Assembly (NCBI RefSeq): GCF_000373365.1
Contig: NZ_KB891115.1
Location: forward strand, 81,292 to 145,291
Source: Parafrankia discariae
GTDB lineage: Bacteria; Actinomycetota; Actinomycetes; Frankiales; Frankiaceae
DNA length: 64,000 nucleotides
Direction of reading: 5' to 3'
A program made the translations under genes and the position numbers. Below, piece by piece: positions 49,448-58,445 of the stretch; position 1 is the stretch's first letter, and each line of letters opens with the position of its first letter. The notes beneath the pieces are model-generated. The model worked only from the letters and a program-made list of their open reading frames with translations, had not been told where the DNA came from and did not search any database.

Positions 49448-49735
49448 TCAGGATCGTCGTTCCTGTTTAAGCAGCTCGGCGATGACCGGGCGGTCGTCGG
49501 TGGCGTCGGTGATGAGACCGCTCACCGACGCGACCGGCAGCACGGTGAACGGCGATGCGGTGCCGATCTTCTCGCTGCTGGCTAGCGCCAGCACGTAGGT
49601 GTCGGCGGTCTGCCGGGCGAGGGTGCGTTTCATCGCCGCCTCGGCGGCGGCCGCGCCGCAGGTGACGGCCGAGTGTCTGAAGAGCCGGCCGCCGATTAGG
49701 AGCGCGTCGTGGACGGGTGGTCCACGACTTCCCAT
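49448..49735 (-). pseudogene. DeoR-family regulator, C-terminal remnant with deletion
   Basis: Readable pieces are VHDALLIGGRLFRHSAVTCG, AAEAAMKRTLARQTADTYVL, SSEKIGTASPFTVLP and VSGLITDATDDRPVIAELLK, the ligand-binding half of a DeoR/GlpR-like regulator. The N-terminal HTH is absent, and about 30 residues between AAAAEA and AMKRTL (the substrate loop) seem deleted. No upstream gene continues it, so it is regarded as broken. Confidence 0.6.
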
Positions 49736-49823
49736 CTACTACCAGGTGGAAGACATCCCGCTCGCCGCCTGATCGCGCGCGCCGCTCCCACCGTCTTATC
49801 CGGGCAAAGAGAAACCCCGGCCT

Positions 49824-49848
49824 GGACCCAGACCGGGGCGCTCGTGGT
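49824..49848 (-). terminator. Hairpin terminator of the 82-residue gene
   Basis: CCCCGGCCTG...CAGACCGGGG forms a 10-bp stem with one mismatch, just beyond the stop of the small minus-strand gene at 49855, with an A-run (GAAA) on the plus-strand side. Confidence 0.5.
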
Positions 49849-49854
49849 CGCCGG

Positions 49855-50103
49855 TCAGCCGGCCGTCGGCACCGCCGCGGTCTCCTCGACGACGGCGAAC
49901 AGGCCACCCTCAACCTCGCGCCAGTCGCTGACGGGGCGGACGCCGAGGGTCGCGAGCAGCTTGTCGGCGGCCTCGCTGAGGGCGGGGAGGTCGGCGGCGT
50001 CGAGGCGGCCGACGATGGTGCCTTCCGTGTCAGCCTCACCACGGATGATCCGGACATCGAGGGTGTCAGCGTCGACGTACGCGTAAGTGTTCGTGTCGGT
50101 CAA
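49855..50103 (-). CDS. Conserved-looking small protein of unknown function
   Basis: 82 residues, acidic (TYAYVDADTLDVRIIRGEAD, GTIVGRLDAADLPALSEAAD). I do not recognise the family. The start is a TTG at 50103 with a near-perfect ribosome site AAGGAGG five bases before, which strongly supports translation. A hairpin follows the stop. Predicted soluble, beta then alpha. Upstream lies the fragment region at 50386. Confidence 0.65.
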   Translation of the reverse strand: MTDTNTYAYVDADTLDVRIIRGEADTEGTIVGRLDAADLPALSEAADKLLATLGVRPVSDWREVEGGLFAVVEETAAVPTAG

Positions 50104-50508
50104 GGGAGCCTCCTTGGGACATGGGAGAGATCGGTTCGATTCGTACGAGGGAAATCCTTACGCGGCGACGCGGACCCGAGGCACGCGCCTCCCGAGGTGT
50201 CAGGCCGCACGGGCATATGGCGTGTCGTGGTCGTCCCGCGAGGCCAATCCCAAACCGATGGCGGCCAAATCCGGTCTAACCGCAGTTGCGGATGCCCTCC
50301 GCGGTAGATGTCGTGTGGTGCCACTCCGCGGCCGGATGATGTGCGGGCCAGCGCGGTTGGGAACTGCCGGTCCGTGCCTCAGAAGTCCCGTCGGCGGGGT
50401 CGGTGCCAACCCGGTCGACGAAGAAGGCCCGCGCGGAGCCGACTACGCCGTCTCCAGCTCGGACGAGGCGCCTGACCTCCGCGCACCGTCGGATCAGCGC
50501 CGGGGCAC
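50104..50508. other. Intergenic region with decayed DUF4037 fragment
   Basis: 405 bp. Besides the fragment annotated at 50386, no gene is seen. Confidence 0.4.
50386..50500 (-). pseudogene. Fragment of a second DUF4037 gene copy
   Basis: The minus strand reads CAEVRRLVRAG then ARAFFVDRVGTDPADG, almost identical to AQAFFVDRIGVDPADG in the intact DUF4037 protein. At DNA level 50386-50437 parallels 51229-51279. No open gene continues it, so a partial duplication or decayed tandem paralogue is inferred. Confidence 0.6.
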
Positions 50509-51612
50509 TCAGGCCCGGAGCCCAAGCGCTGGCGCATAGTCGCGGCGACGGATTGGTTGGGTGAGGATCTCGACGCTGTCGGTGGCCTGGTCGATCGCGC
50601 CGGGGAGATGGCCGAGCGGGCCGTCGGGTCGGTGTCCGAGCCGGGTGAGGAGGGTTAGCAGCGGCGGATCGCTGATTGCATCGGTCAGCGCACGGGTGAG
50701 GCGTTCGCCGCCGAGTACGTGGATGTCTCGGGAGTGAAAGCGGCGCGGCGCGGGGTCGACGGGCTCGGCCAGACCAAGCCGGTTCGTGGCGGCGGCGAGA
50801 TGACTGGCCGCGGCACACAGTGCCGCTTCGCGTTCCCGCCACCGCGTCGCGCGCAGCGCGTGGTGCAGGTGCTCACCGATCTGGTCGGCGAGGGTCAGCT
50901 GCGCGAACGCGGCGGTCAGCCATTTGCCGTAGGGAGCCCAGCGGCGTTCGAGGAGGAATCCGATCCGAACGAGGTCACGGGCCACGCGGGCCACGAGCAT
51001 CCGCGAGCCGAGGTCGTCGCCGCGACCACCGGTGCGGCCGACGCATGGTTCCTCCTGGCTGACCCGCAGCCAGCCGGCGGCCAGGACATAGCGCCAGATG
51101 TCGTCGGGGTACCACGCCAGCGCCCGACGCCGCGTGGTGAGCAGATCGAGCGGGTCGTGCAGGACCACGCCGCCGGTGAGGCTGGCCAGGATCTGGGTCG
51201 GGGCCAGTAGCCAGTCCGTCAGTTTCATCCCGTCGGCGGGGTCGACGCCGATCCGGTCGACGAAGAACGCCTGCGCGGTGGTCACCTCCACCTGACGGTG
51301 TGGCCGGCCGCCGTGTCGATCGCTGTCGGGGTAGACGACCGGGAAACCTTCGAACCGCGCGGGCAAACCCCCCAGAGCGGCGTCGATCGGCGTGGCGTCG
51401 AAACCTGGCGGGACGAACAGCTGCACGCGGGGGCCAAAATCGTGATCCGTGGAAATCTCGTCATCGAAGCCGAGAACCTCGGACCCCTCACCGAGCAACG
51501 CGGCAGCGTGGGGAACGCCTGAGACCAGCGGCCGCACCGCCCGCTCGTAGAACCATCGAGAAAGATCGCGACCTGACACCGTTCTGCGATCCCCCTCAAG
51601 GCGTCCCGTCAT
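50509..51612 (-). CDS. DUF4037 protein (nucleotidyltransferase-like)
   Basis: 367 residues. The pattern fits DUF4037: LGEGSEVLGFDDEISTDHDFG with the nucleotidyltransferase-like DxD spacing, PVVYPDSDRHGG, AFFVDRIGVDPADGMKLTDWLL, LAWYPDDIWRYVLAAGWLRVSQEE and a helical C-terminal part. ATG 51612 is the natural start. Members resemble antibiotic nucleotidyltransferases but their substrate is unknown. It lies just outside the tRNA att site of the element, next to a fragment of its own second copy. Confidence 0.82.
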   Translation of the reverse strand: MTGRLEGDRRTVSGRDLSRWFYERAVRPLVSGVPHAAALLGEGSEVLGFDDEISTDHDFGPRVQLFVPPGFDATPIDAALGGLPARFEGFPVVYPDSDRHGGRPHRQVEVTTAQAFFVDRIGVDPADGMKLTDWLLAPTQILASLTGGVVLHDPLDLLTTRRRALAWYPDDIWRYVLAAGWLRVSQEEPCVGRTGGRGDDLGSRMLVARVARDLVRIGFLLERRWAPYGKWLTAAFAQLTLADQIGEHLHHALRATRWREREAALCAAASHLAAATNRLGLAEPVDPAPRRFHSRDIHVLGGERLTRALTDAISDPPLLTLLTRLGHRPDGPLGHLPGAIDQATDSVEILTQPIRRRDYAPALGLRA

Positions 51613-51875
51613 GGCACAGGCGCCTCATCGTCCTCGCTACCGCCACGTCTGGGCACCTGGGTTTTCGCCAGCCACCGGGCCGTCCGGGCCAGTCGCGATC
51701 TCCAGGTTCCGCCGCACAAGCAGGCCCCCGATCCCCAGGACCTCGTCGAGCAGCCGCCACACACGTCGATCTCCTCGGCGGTGCAGTCGATCAGAACCTT
51801 GACCTCCACATCACGCTTGCCTGGATCCGCCGCCACGAAGAAGCCCGGTTCGCATGCTCCCAACATGGTCGTCCA

Positions 51876-51890
51876 GGTGGGGCTCGAACC
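51876..51890 (-). repeat. Second copy of the 15-bp tRNA-like core
   Basis: GGTGGGGCTCGAACC here recurs at 52000-52014, inside the att half-site. The rest of this copy does not fold into a tRNA arm (GTTGG does not pair with CCCAC). Confidence 0.6.
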
Positions 51891-51992
51891 AACTCGCGAG
51901 GCCCTGACCAGCGCCTTTCCCTGGCGCTGAATCTCAAAGCAATAGATCGCGAACCGCATGCATCCAGGCCAGGGGCATGATCATCACATGGG

Positions 51993-52035
51993 TGGGGCGG
52001 GTGGGGCTCGAACCCACGACCGACGGATTAGCATT
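51993..52035 (-). other. tRNA 3'-end fragment: integration (att) half-site
   Basis: The reverse strand reads TGCTAATCCGTCGGTCG, then GTGGGTTCGAGCCCCAC (a complete T-arm) and CCGCCCCA as acceptor strand. The part before the anticodon loop (TCTAA) does not pair with TCCGT, so no whole tRNA is here. Such a 3' fragment next to a tyrosine integrase is the classic product of integration into a tRNA gene. The anticodon GCT (Ser) is suggested by TGCTAA, but not certain. Confidence 0.6.
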
Positions 52036-52221
52036 TAGATTTCCTCGACGTTCGTCGACGTCTTCCGAAACCTGCCACGACCTGCACCGCAGGACATTCC
52101 CGTAGACGATGAATACTCGACTCTCATCGTTTTTGATCAGCCAAAGTACGGGGTTTGTACGGGATGATCAAGCTACGATTGCCACTGTTCTCCGACACCC
52201 TGACGATGTGGACGGTGGGGC

Positions 52222-53364
52222 ATGGCGCGTCCGGCGATGGACCTCGGCACTGGCGGAAAAATCTTCTTCAGCACGACCACGAAGGGCGTCCGTGCGCGCT
52301 GCTTCTATCGCGATCATGACGGCGTCCGTCGTGAGGTGGAACGTAGCGGCACCTCCAAAGCCGCCGCGGAACAGGCGTTGCGGCGTGCTCTGCGTGACCG
52401 GGTACGGGTCGCGATCGGGGACGGCGACATCACCGGAGACACCGCGGTGAAGGTCCTCGGAGAGGCGTGGTTCGTCGCGATGAGCAAGCGGGACCTGTCC
52501 CCCAACACGATCTCGGCCTACCGGGGGACGCTGGACCGGCACGTGTATCCGGCCCTCGGGGAAGTGAAGGTCCGTCAGCTCACCGTCGGTCTCGTGGACC
52601 GGTTCCTGGCAGCAGTGACGGACAAGAGCGGCCCCGGCACGGCAAAGATGGCCCGCGCGGTGCTCTCGGGGATGTGCGCCATGGCGGCCCGTGTGGACGC
52701 GTTGGACCGCAACCTGGTCCGCGACGCAGGCCCAATCTCCCGGAGCACACCGAAGCCAGCACCGCGGTCCCTGAGCCTCTCTCAGCTCCGCCAGTTGCGG
52801 GCCCTGCTGACCTATGACGAGCGCGCCCGACGCCGCGATATCCCGGACCTGGTCGACGCACTGATGGCCACCGGGGCGCGCATCGGGGAGATCTGCGGCC
52901 TGGCCTGGGACGCGGTCAACCTTGACACCGGGACCATCGAAATCCGTTCCACCGTCGTCCGTGTACCAGGACAGGGTCTGATCAACAAGCCCCGCCCGAA
53001 GTCCAAGGCAGGATTCCGCCTGCTGTTGCTGCCCGGATGGGCAGTTGCGATGTTGCGCGCCCGGCAAACGAGACAGGACCCGTCAGACGTGGTCTTCCCT
53101 GCCCCGAAGGGGGGCCTACGCGACCCCAGCAACACGCAGGCAGACATCCGAGACGCCGTTGCAGACGCCGGATTCCCCGGGTTGACCTCCCACCTGTTCG
53201 GCCGCAAGTCGGTCGCCACCCTACTCGACGAGGACGGACACTCCCCGCGCCAGATCGCCGATGTCCTAGGCCACCAGAACCCGTCGCTGACGTTGAGCAC
53301 CTACCTCGGTAGGAAGGTGTCAAATCCGGGGGCGGCGGAGACTCTCACAGCATTGGCATTCTGA
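52222..53364 (+). CDS. int: Tyrosine recombinase / integrase
   Basis: 380 residues. SAM-like N-terminal domain (about 75-165, ISAYRGTLDRHVYPALGEV) and catalytic domain: Arg in ATGARIGEICGLAWDAV, HLFGRK, LGHQNPSLTLSTYLGRK with the nucleophilic Tyr (residue about 363). The box I expect as HxxR is HLFGR, with one residue more than usual. ATG 52222 follows GGTGGGGC. Placed beside the tRNA fragment, it should catalyse integration and, with the excisionase at 62947, excision of the island. Confidence 0.92.
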   Translation: MARPAMDLGTGGKIFFSTTTKGVRARCFYRDHDGVRREVERSGTSKAAAEQALRRALRDRVRVAIGDGDITGDTAVKVLGEAWFVAMSKRDLSPNTISAYRGTLDRHVYPALGEVKVRQLTVGLVDRFLAAVTDKSGPGTAKMARAVLSGMCAMAARVDALDRNLVRDAGPISRSTPKPAPRSLSLSQLRQLRALLTYDERARRRDIPDLVDALMATGARIGEICGLAWDAVNLDTGTIEIRSTVVRVPGQGLINKPRPKSKAGFRLLLLPGWAVAMLRARQTRQDPSDVVFPAPKGGLRDPSNTQADIRDAVADAGFPGLTSHLFGRKSVATLLDEDGHSPRQIADVLGHQNPSLTLSTYLGRKVSNPGAAETLTALAF

Positions 53365-53599
53365 CCAGAGAGATCCATGAATTAGTGACATTAATCATGT
53401 ATTACGTGCTGAATTTTTATCCGGGAAGTAAAACCCGACAGGAGGATCGCACACCTCGGATCCTCGCCCATCGCCTAAAAGCGCCCCCACAACGTTCTGT
53501 AGCGGCCGATGCGACAGAGCTTGGCTGCTACCGGTAGCGTCCGAGCTACCAAACAAGTAGCTCGGACACCAGCGGCATCGTTCACGGCGGGATGCGGTC
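53365..53599. other. AT-richer intergenic region, 235 bp
   Basis: Between convergent integrase and restriction-modification genes. Sequence such as TTAATCATGTATTACGTGC is unusually AT-rich for this genome. Near 53545-53570 there is a dyad AGCTACC...GTAGCT that may be a terminator. Confidence 0.4.
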
Positions 53600-56500
53600 T
53601 TACTGGACAGTAATGGCGGGGAGGTTGTCGACAATTTGCATCGTCTCCAAGCTGACCGTGACGATACGCGCAAGCAGGTCGACGATATACTTCGGATTTC
53701 GGACCTCGCGACCCCAGTCGTTGGGGTCATTAACGTTTCCCGACTTACCTTTATCCTCATCGACCCGATACCTGTCGATGATCCATTCGATTGCTGAGCG
53801 TGAGCCGAGCATGTAGCGGTGGGCATCCTCCGGGATCCCACCCAGTGTAATCCGGGAGTTGTAGACGATCGAAGTCTTGTCCTCGACCAACTTCTTCGTC
53901 TCCGGATCTCGCTTCTTCTTGAACGTCATCTTCTGGACGGCGAAGAACTCATACGGGTCGCCGACCGGCTCCACCTCCAGCCCATCGAGGGGGTACGGTG
54001 TTACCGACTCATATTCCAGATGGATCTTTGACAGCTCCCGGCCCGCCTCGACAAACGGCCATGGATCCATCACTAGCGGGATACGCGGCAAAATCTTCTT
54101 CAGATCAGCCGCGTAGGTCTCGCGATACTCCGGCGAGTGCAGCAGTCCATAGACGTAGAAGAAAATTTCATCTTTCGAGATCTTCGGACCATACGCCGCC
54201 TGAAAACGTCCCAATGCATGGTCGGAAATGTTATCTATCTTGCGATAGCCATCGATAACCTCCTCGTCACCGACCGCCATGTTGAGCATCCCAGCTTCCT
54301 CGTAGCGCCATCGAGGAAAGACCTGTGCCCCGTAGGAGTAGAAAGAAAGATCCGGGAGGTCCTTCACTGCCAAGATGGCAGGACTCGCCTCGATTCGCGG
54401 TGACACGATAACTGCAGCACAATTATGAGTATTCGGAGTCGGAAAGATATATCGAATCCGTCCGGGCACCTCATTTACCTGCGCAGAGAAGTAGAGGCGC
54501 TGCTTAGTAAACGGACGATACGCAGCAGTTCTAATCTTGCCGGGCGACCATTGAATTTTTTCCCCGCGTTCCGCCCTAGACCGGAGGCCTCGTGACCATT
54601 TTATTCGTGCCGGATCGTCAATTTTAGCCCCTCGTACAGCCTCACTGTAAGCCTCGAGCATTCGTCGCACGTTCTTGTCGACAACATCGGACGCCGACGA
54701 ATACACCCACTTGTCACGGTTAGTGACAATACCATTTGACGAGAGATCAAAGATAGATGACGCCTCACCCGATAGTGTCATAAAATTGGAAGAATCACTT
54801 TGCCTCTGGTCAAGCCAGTCACCGTGGTCGTTTGGAGTGATCTTGATGGATTCAAGACCAAACATTGAACCAGCAGTAGCAATCTTGTCGAATTTTTGTT
54901 CTACGGATAGATAGTCACCGATATCGGCGTAATGAATAGTCGCCGGGCCAATCTTGTCTGGATTCTTGACAAGGAGCGTGATTGCAACTGGCGTACGACT
55001 ACCGCCGCCAAATATTTTCCCACCCTCCTTGCGCGTCTGCTCACCAGCAGTACGATGATTCCCTCGGAGATTGTAAACATAGATCTCACTGAATTCATCA
55101 ATCAGCGTCTTCCGCAAACCATCCGCACTGTTAGAATCCAGAAACCTGCCATTGGTCACATACACGACCACCCCCCGGTCGCTGATTCGCAAGGTGGCCC
55201 ACTTGATAGCCCGAATATACGAATCGTAAAGAGTCCTTTTCGAGGTCGCGTTCGACCGCGCAGCATATGTGGACTCGATCTGCCGGTCTAGGGATGGGTA
55301 AACCTCGTTCTGGTTGTCGTCGTTGGCCGACTCCTGTCCCGCAGAATATGGCGGGTTTCCCACGATGACTGTGATGGGGAGCCCTTTGAGTCTCTCAAGG
55401 CGCTCATTGTTCTCCGGAAAGATCTTGAGGTCGGGGCGATCGTCGTCTTCCCAGGACTGGAAGGTATCGGTGAGGATTAGGCCGGGGAAGGACTCGTACT
55501 CAACCTCTGTTGAGACCGCCGCGCTAGCCTCATCCCCAGCAAACTCGTCCCGTTTAAGGCCCATGTATGTGGTCTCGATGTTGACTGCCGCGATGTAGTA
55601 GGCCAGCAACAGGATCTCGTTGGCGTGGAGCTCCTCGGCGTATTTTCTGAAGAGATCTTGAGGTTTGATCAGACCAAGCTCGAGCAGCCGCACTATGAAG
55701 GTGCCAGTGCCGGTGAAACCATCGAGGATGTGGACACCCTCGTCGGAAACTGACTGACCGAACTCTTTCTTCAGCACTTCGTCGGCCGAGCGCAGGATAA
55801 AATCGACAATCTGCACAGGAGTGTAGACGATGCCCAGTTTGTCAACGGTTTTCTTGAAGGCTGTGGCGAAGAAGGTATCGTAAAGACGACGGACGAGTTC
55901 CTGACGACCCTCACGATCTTTAACGTCGGCAACCTTGCGGCGAACGGAGTCATAGAACTTGTGGAGTGACTCGTTCTCTGCCTCGAGGTCATGCTGGTCG
56001 AGTACAGCCAGCATCTTCTCCATCGTTTGCGCAACGGGGTTGTTGTTGAGGAAGTCATCGCCCGCAAAGAGCGCATTGAAGACCGGACGTGTGATGAGGT
56101 GTTGCGCGAGCATCTCGACGGCCTCGGCTTCGGTGACGTTCTCATTGAGATTTCCTCGGATGCCGTGGAGAAACTCGTCAAACCTCTCACGGACGCCGGT
56201 CTGAGGATCCGTGAGCAGCGCGGCAATGCGGGTGATCTGACGCTCCGCGATGGAGGCGACGTCTTTAGCCCAGTCGGTCCAGTACTCTCGGGAGCCGACT
56301 TTCTGGACGATCTTGGCGTAAATAGAGTCGCGCCACTGGTCGAGGTCAGGGAAGACCAGGTCTAGGGCACCTTGATCGCCCCATGGCTTTTCGCCGCCGA
56401 CGCCGATGATGTTGACCTTGGTATCGCGTGCCTTCGATAGCGAGATCCGATTGACGAGCGCGTCGAAGCGATCGTCGTGGGCACGGAGCGCCTGAAGGAT

Positions 56501-58378
56501 CTCCCATACTACGGCATACCGCTTATTTTCCTTTAGCCCTTCCTCTGGCGTCATACCGGATGGGACACCGATGGGCAAAATTATGTAGCCGAACTTCTTT
56601 TCCCCGTTAGGGTCGAGGCGCATTACGCGGCCAACCGACTGGACGATATCGACAACTGACTTGCGTGGCGAGAGGAACATGACGGCGTCGAGGGCGGGTA
56701 CATCGATGCCCTCGGAGAGGCACCGGGCGTTGGTCAAAATTCGGCAGACACCGTCCCTGGGCTCCGCGCGCAGCCAATCCAGCTTAGTGTTGCGCTCGAG
56801 AGCGTTCATGCCTCCGTCCACATGCTGGACGGTGCACTTGAGCGGGTTACTGCCGTCGGGCTGCTCCTGGTCGGTGGCACCCACGTAGTAGTCAGTGACC
56901 GCCTGGAAAAGGTCCTCGATCCGCTTGGAATCTTTGATGTTGCCTGCGAACGCGATCGCGCGTCGCATCGGGCGGGCATCCGGCTCGAAGCTATGCTCGA
57001 GCTTTCCGCGCTTGGCTAGACCGTTCCAGCAACCGACGATCTTGGCGGCGTCATCGAGCTTGAGTTCGTTGCCGTCGTCGGAGAGCTGCATCTGGAAAGT
57101 GCGTGCAACCGACTCCTCGTCCACGGTCAGCACGAGCACCTTGTAGTCCGCGAGAAGGCCCTGCTCGACAGCTTCGCCGAAGCCGAGGCGGTGGAACTCC
57201 GGGCCGAACAATTCCTCGTCGTCCATCGATGCGAGCACGGCATTAGCATCGCCGGCCTTCGTCTTCGACGAATCGTCGTAAATCCGTGGTGTCGCGGTCA
57301 TGTAGAGTCGCTTCCCAGCTGGCAGGAAGGCGTCGTTGTGCACCTTCACGAAGGTCGACTCATTCTCCCCGGCCAGGGTCGTGCCCGTCGTGCGGTGCGC
57401 CTCGTCAGCAACGATCAGATCAAACTCTCTGAGGCCCTGCTGGGCCTGGGCGACGACGTCGATCGATTGGTAGGTCGAAAAGACGACCGTCATGCTGTTG
57501 GTCTCCGCCTCGGCGTCCTTTATCCTCTTCTTAAGCTCCAAGATATTAGTTGTGGCCGGTAGTGCGAAGTCAATTGTTGAGATGTCCTCGTAGGCATCGT
57601 CCTTCTTCTTCCGGGCGGTCGACTTCGCGTCGGAGCAGACCGCGAGTGCCCGGATCTGGAGTTCGGAGTTGTCGATCCACTCACGGACGGTCTGCGAGAG
57701 CAAATTGATGCTCGGTACGAGGAAGAGCACCTTGCCGCCAGCACCAACGTTGCGCTCGGCGATCTTGAGACTAGTGAAAGTCTTGCCCGTGCCGCAGGCC
57801 ATGATCATCTTTCCACGGTCGTGCTCGCCGAACCCGGCCTCGATCTTCTCGATGGCGACCTGTTGGTGCTTGCGCGGCGCCTTCTGCGACGCGAGAGTCA
57901 TCTGGTCGGGCTTGTCGAGCGAGAAGATCGACCAGTCGACGCGAGAGGCCTCAAGATCGGCAAGGCCGATACGGCGGACCGGGATCAACTGGTTCTTGAT
58001 CGCGTCTTCGGCGTTGGGGTTCCACTTGTCCGAGGTAGAGATGATGATCCGCGCGCCGTACTTCGCGTGCCCAGAGACGGCGAGGAAGGAGTCGATCATC
58101 GGCTTGGTGACGTACGTGGACGGGGCGAAAAACTTGCACTGTACCGCGACGTCGTGGCCGGTGTCCTTGTCTCGGGCCACCAAGTCGATGCCGGTGTCGT
58201 GCTGGCCGTTGTTGTCGGGGTACTCGCTCCACAGCCAGACGTCGGCGAACTGATCGGCGAAGACCGGGTCGATCTTGAGGTAGGCCTTCATCAGACGCTC
58301 GAACTTCGCGCCCTTGTCGGTCTCCGAGATGGAGGAGGCGCGTAGTTGATCAAGAACGTCGTAGATCGTCGTCGGCAT
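53600..58378 (-). CDS. Type ISP restriction-modification enzyme (nuclease-helicase-methyltransferase)
   Basis: 1592 residues, like the LlaBIII/LlaGI single-chain enzymes. N-terminal Mrr-like nuclease: GIDLVA (D65) and QCK (80-82). Superfamily 2 helicase/translocase: GTGKT (196-200), DEAH (325-328), STYQSID, and MRLDPNGEKKFGY with SVGRVMR. Then a helical coupler, an N6-adenine methyltransferase with DGFTGTGTF (about 885) and NPPY (about 1008), and a target recognition domain at the C-terminus. No separate specificity gene is needed. ATG 58378. The methyltransferase/recognition part (about 53.6-55.5 kb) is clearly AT-richer than its surroundings, a sign of transfer. Divergent, 67 bp apart, from the nuclease gene. 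Confidence 0.9.
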   Translation of the reverse strand: MPTTIYDVLDQLRASSISETDKGAKFERLMKAYLKIDPVFADQFADVWLWSEYPDNNGQHDTGIDLVARDKDTGHDVAVQCKFFAPSTYVTKPMIDSFLAVSGHAKYGARIIISTSDKWNPNAEDAIKNQLIPVRRIGLADLEASRVDWSIFSLDKPDQMTLASQKAPRKHQQVAIEKIEAGFGEHDRGKMIMACGTGKTFTSLKIAERNVGAGGKVLFLVPSINLLSQTVREWIDNSELQIRALAVCSDAKSTARKKKDDAYEDISTIDFALPATTNILELKKRIKDAEAETNSMTVVFSTYQSIDVVAQAQQGLREFDLIVADEAHRTTGTTLAGENESTFVKVHNDAFLPAGKRLYMTATPRIYDDSSKTKAGDANAVLASMDDEELFGPEFHRLGFGEAVEQGLLADYKVLVLTVDEESVARTFQMQLSDDGNELKLDDAAKIVGCWNGLAKRGKLEHSFEPDARPMRRAIAFAGNIKDSKRIEDLFQAVTDYYVGATDQEQPDGSNPLKCTVQHVDGGMNALERNTKLDWLRAEPRDGVCRILTNARCLSEGIDVPALDAVMFLSPRKSVVDIVQSVGRVMRLDPNGEKKFGYIILPIGVPSGMTPEEGLKENKRYAVVWEILQALRAHDDRFDALVNRISLSKARDTKVNIIGVGGEKPWGDQGALDLVFPDLDQWRDSIYAKIVQKVGSREYWTDWAKDVASIAERQITRIAALLTDPQTGVRERFDEFLHGIRGNLNENVTEAEAVEMLAQHLITRPVFNALFAGDDFLNNNPVAQTMEKMLAVLDQHDLEAENESLHKFYDSVRRKVADVKDREGRQELVRRLYDTFFATAFKKTVDKLGIVYTPVQIVDFILRSADEVLKKEFGQSVSDEGVHILDGFTGTGTFIVRLLELGLIKPQDLFRKYAEELHANEILLLAYYIAAVNIETTYMGLKRDEFAGDEASAAVSTEVEYESFPGLILTDTFQSWEDDDRPDLKIFPENNERLERLKGLPITVIVGNPPYSAGQESANDDNQNEVYPSLDRQIESTYAARSNATSKRTLYDSYIRAIKWATLRISDRGVVVYVTNGRFLDSNSADGLRKTLIDEFSEIYVYNLRGNHRTAGEQTRKEGGKIFGGGSRTPVAITLLVKNPDKIGPATIHYADIGDYLSVEQKFDKIATAGSMFGLESIKITPNDHGDWLDQRQSDSSNFMTLSGEASSIFDLSSNGIVTNRDKWVYSSASDVVDKNVRRMLEAYSEAVRGAKIDDPARIKWSRGLRSRAERGEKIQWSPGKIRTAAYRPFTKQRLYFSAQVNEVPGRIRYIFPTPNTHNCAAVIVSPRIEASPAILAVKDLPDLSFYSYGAQVFPRWRYEEAGMLNMAVGDEEVIDGYRKIDNISDHALGRFQAAYGPKISKDEIFFYVYGLLHSPEYRETYAADLKKILPRIPLVMDPWPFVEAGRELSKIHLEYESVTPYPLDGLEVEPVGDPYEFFAVQKMTFKKKRDPETKKLVEDKTSIVYNSRITLGGIPEDAHRYMLGSRSAIEWIIDRYRVDEDKGKSGNVNDPNDWGREVRNPKYIVDLLARIVTVSLETMQIVDNLPAITVQ

Positions 58379-58445
58379 AGGGACTATTCTTTACTTCCAC
58401 TTCGGCCAGCTGACCAGCGGCCGACCCTCAACGAAAGAGGACTGA
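58379..58445. promoter_or_regulatory. Divergent promoter with imperfect dyad
   Basis: Only 67 bp separate the R-M gene and the nuclease gene. GGCCAGCTGACCAGCGGCC at 58404-58422 is a near-palindrome (GGCC-a-GCTG / CAGC-GGCC), a possible operator shared by both. No repressor gene is visible nearby. Confidence 0.3.

Larger units (their letters stand above)
51613..52221. other. Junction region, 609 bp, with att half-site
   Basis: Between the DUF4037 gene and the integrase. Apart from the tRNA 3' fragments I see no gene; the minus-strand frame from 51959 (MRFAIYCFEIQRQGKALVRA...) has the look of translated tRNA sequence. Short TGATCA sites occur at about 51979, 52133 and 52165. Confidence 0.45.

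Noticed and set aside
51609..51959. 116-codon minus-strand gene MRFAIYCFEIQRQG...
   Set aside because: It contains translated tRNA-like sequence and mixed patterns, overlaps the att region and has no ribosome site.
51990..52065. Intact tRNA gene
   Set aside because: Only the T-arm and acceptor 3' strand are good; the D-arm, anticodon stem and 5' acceptor strand are absent.
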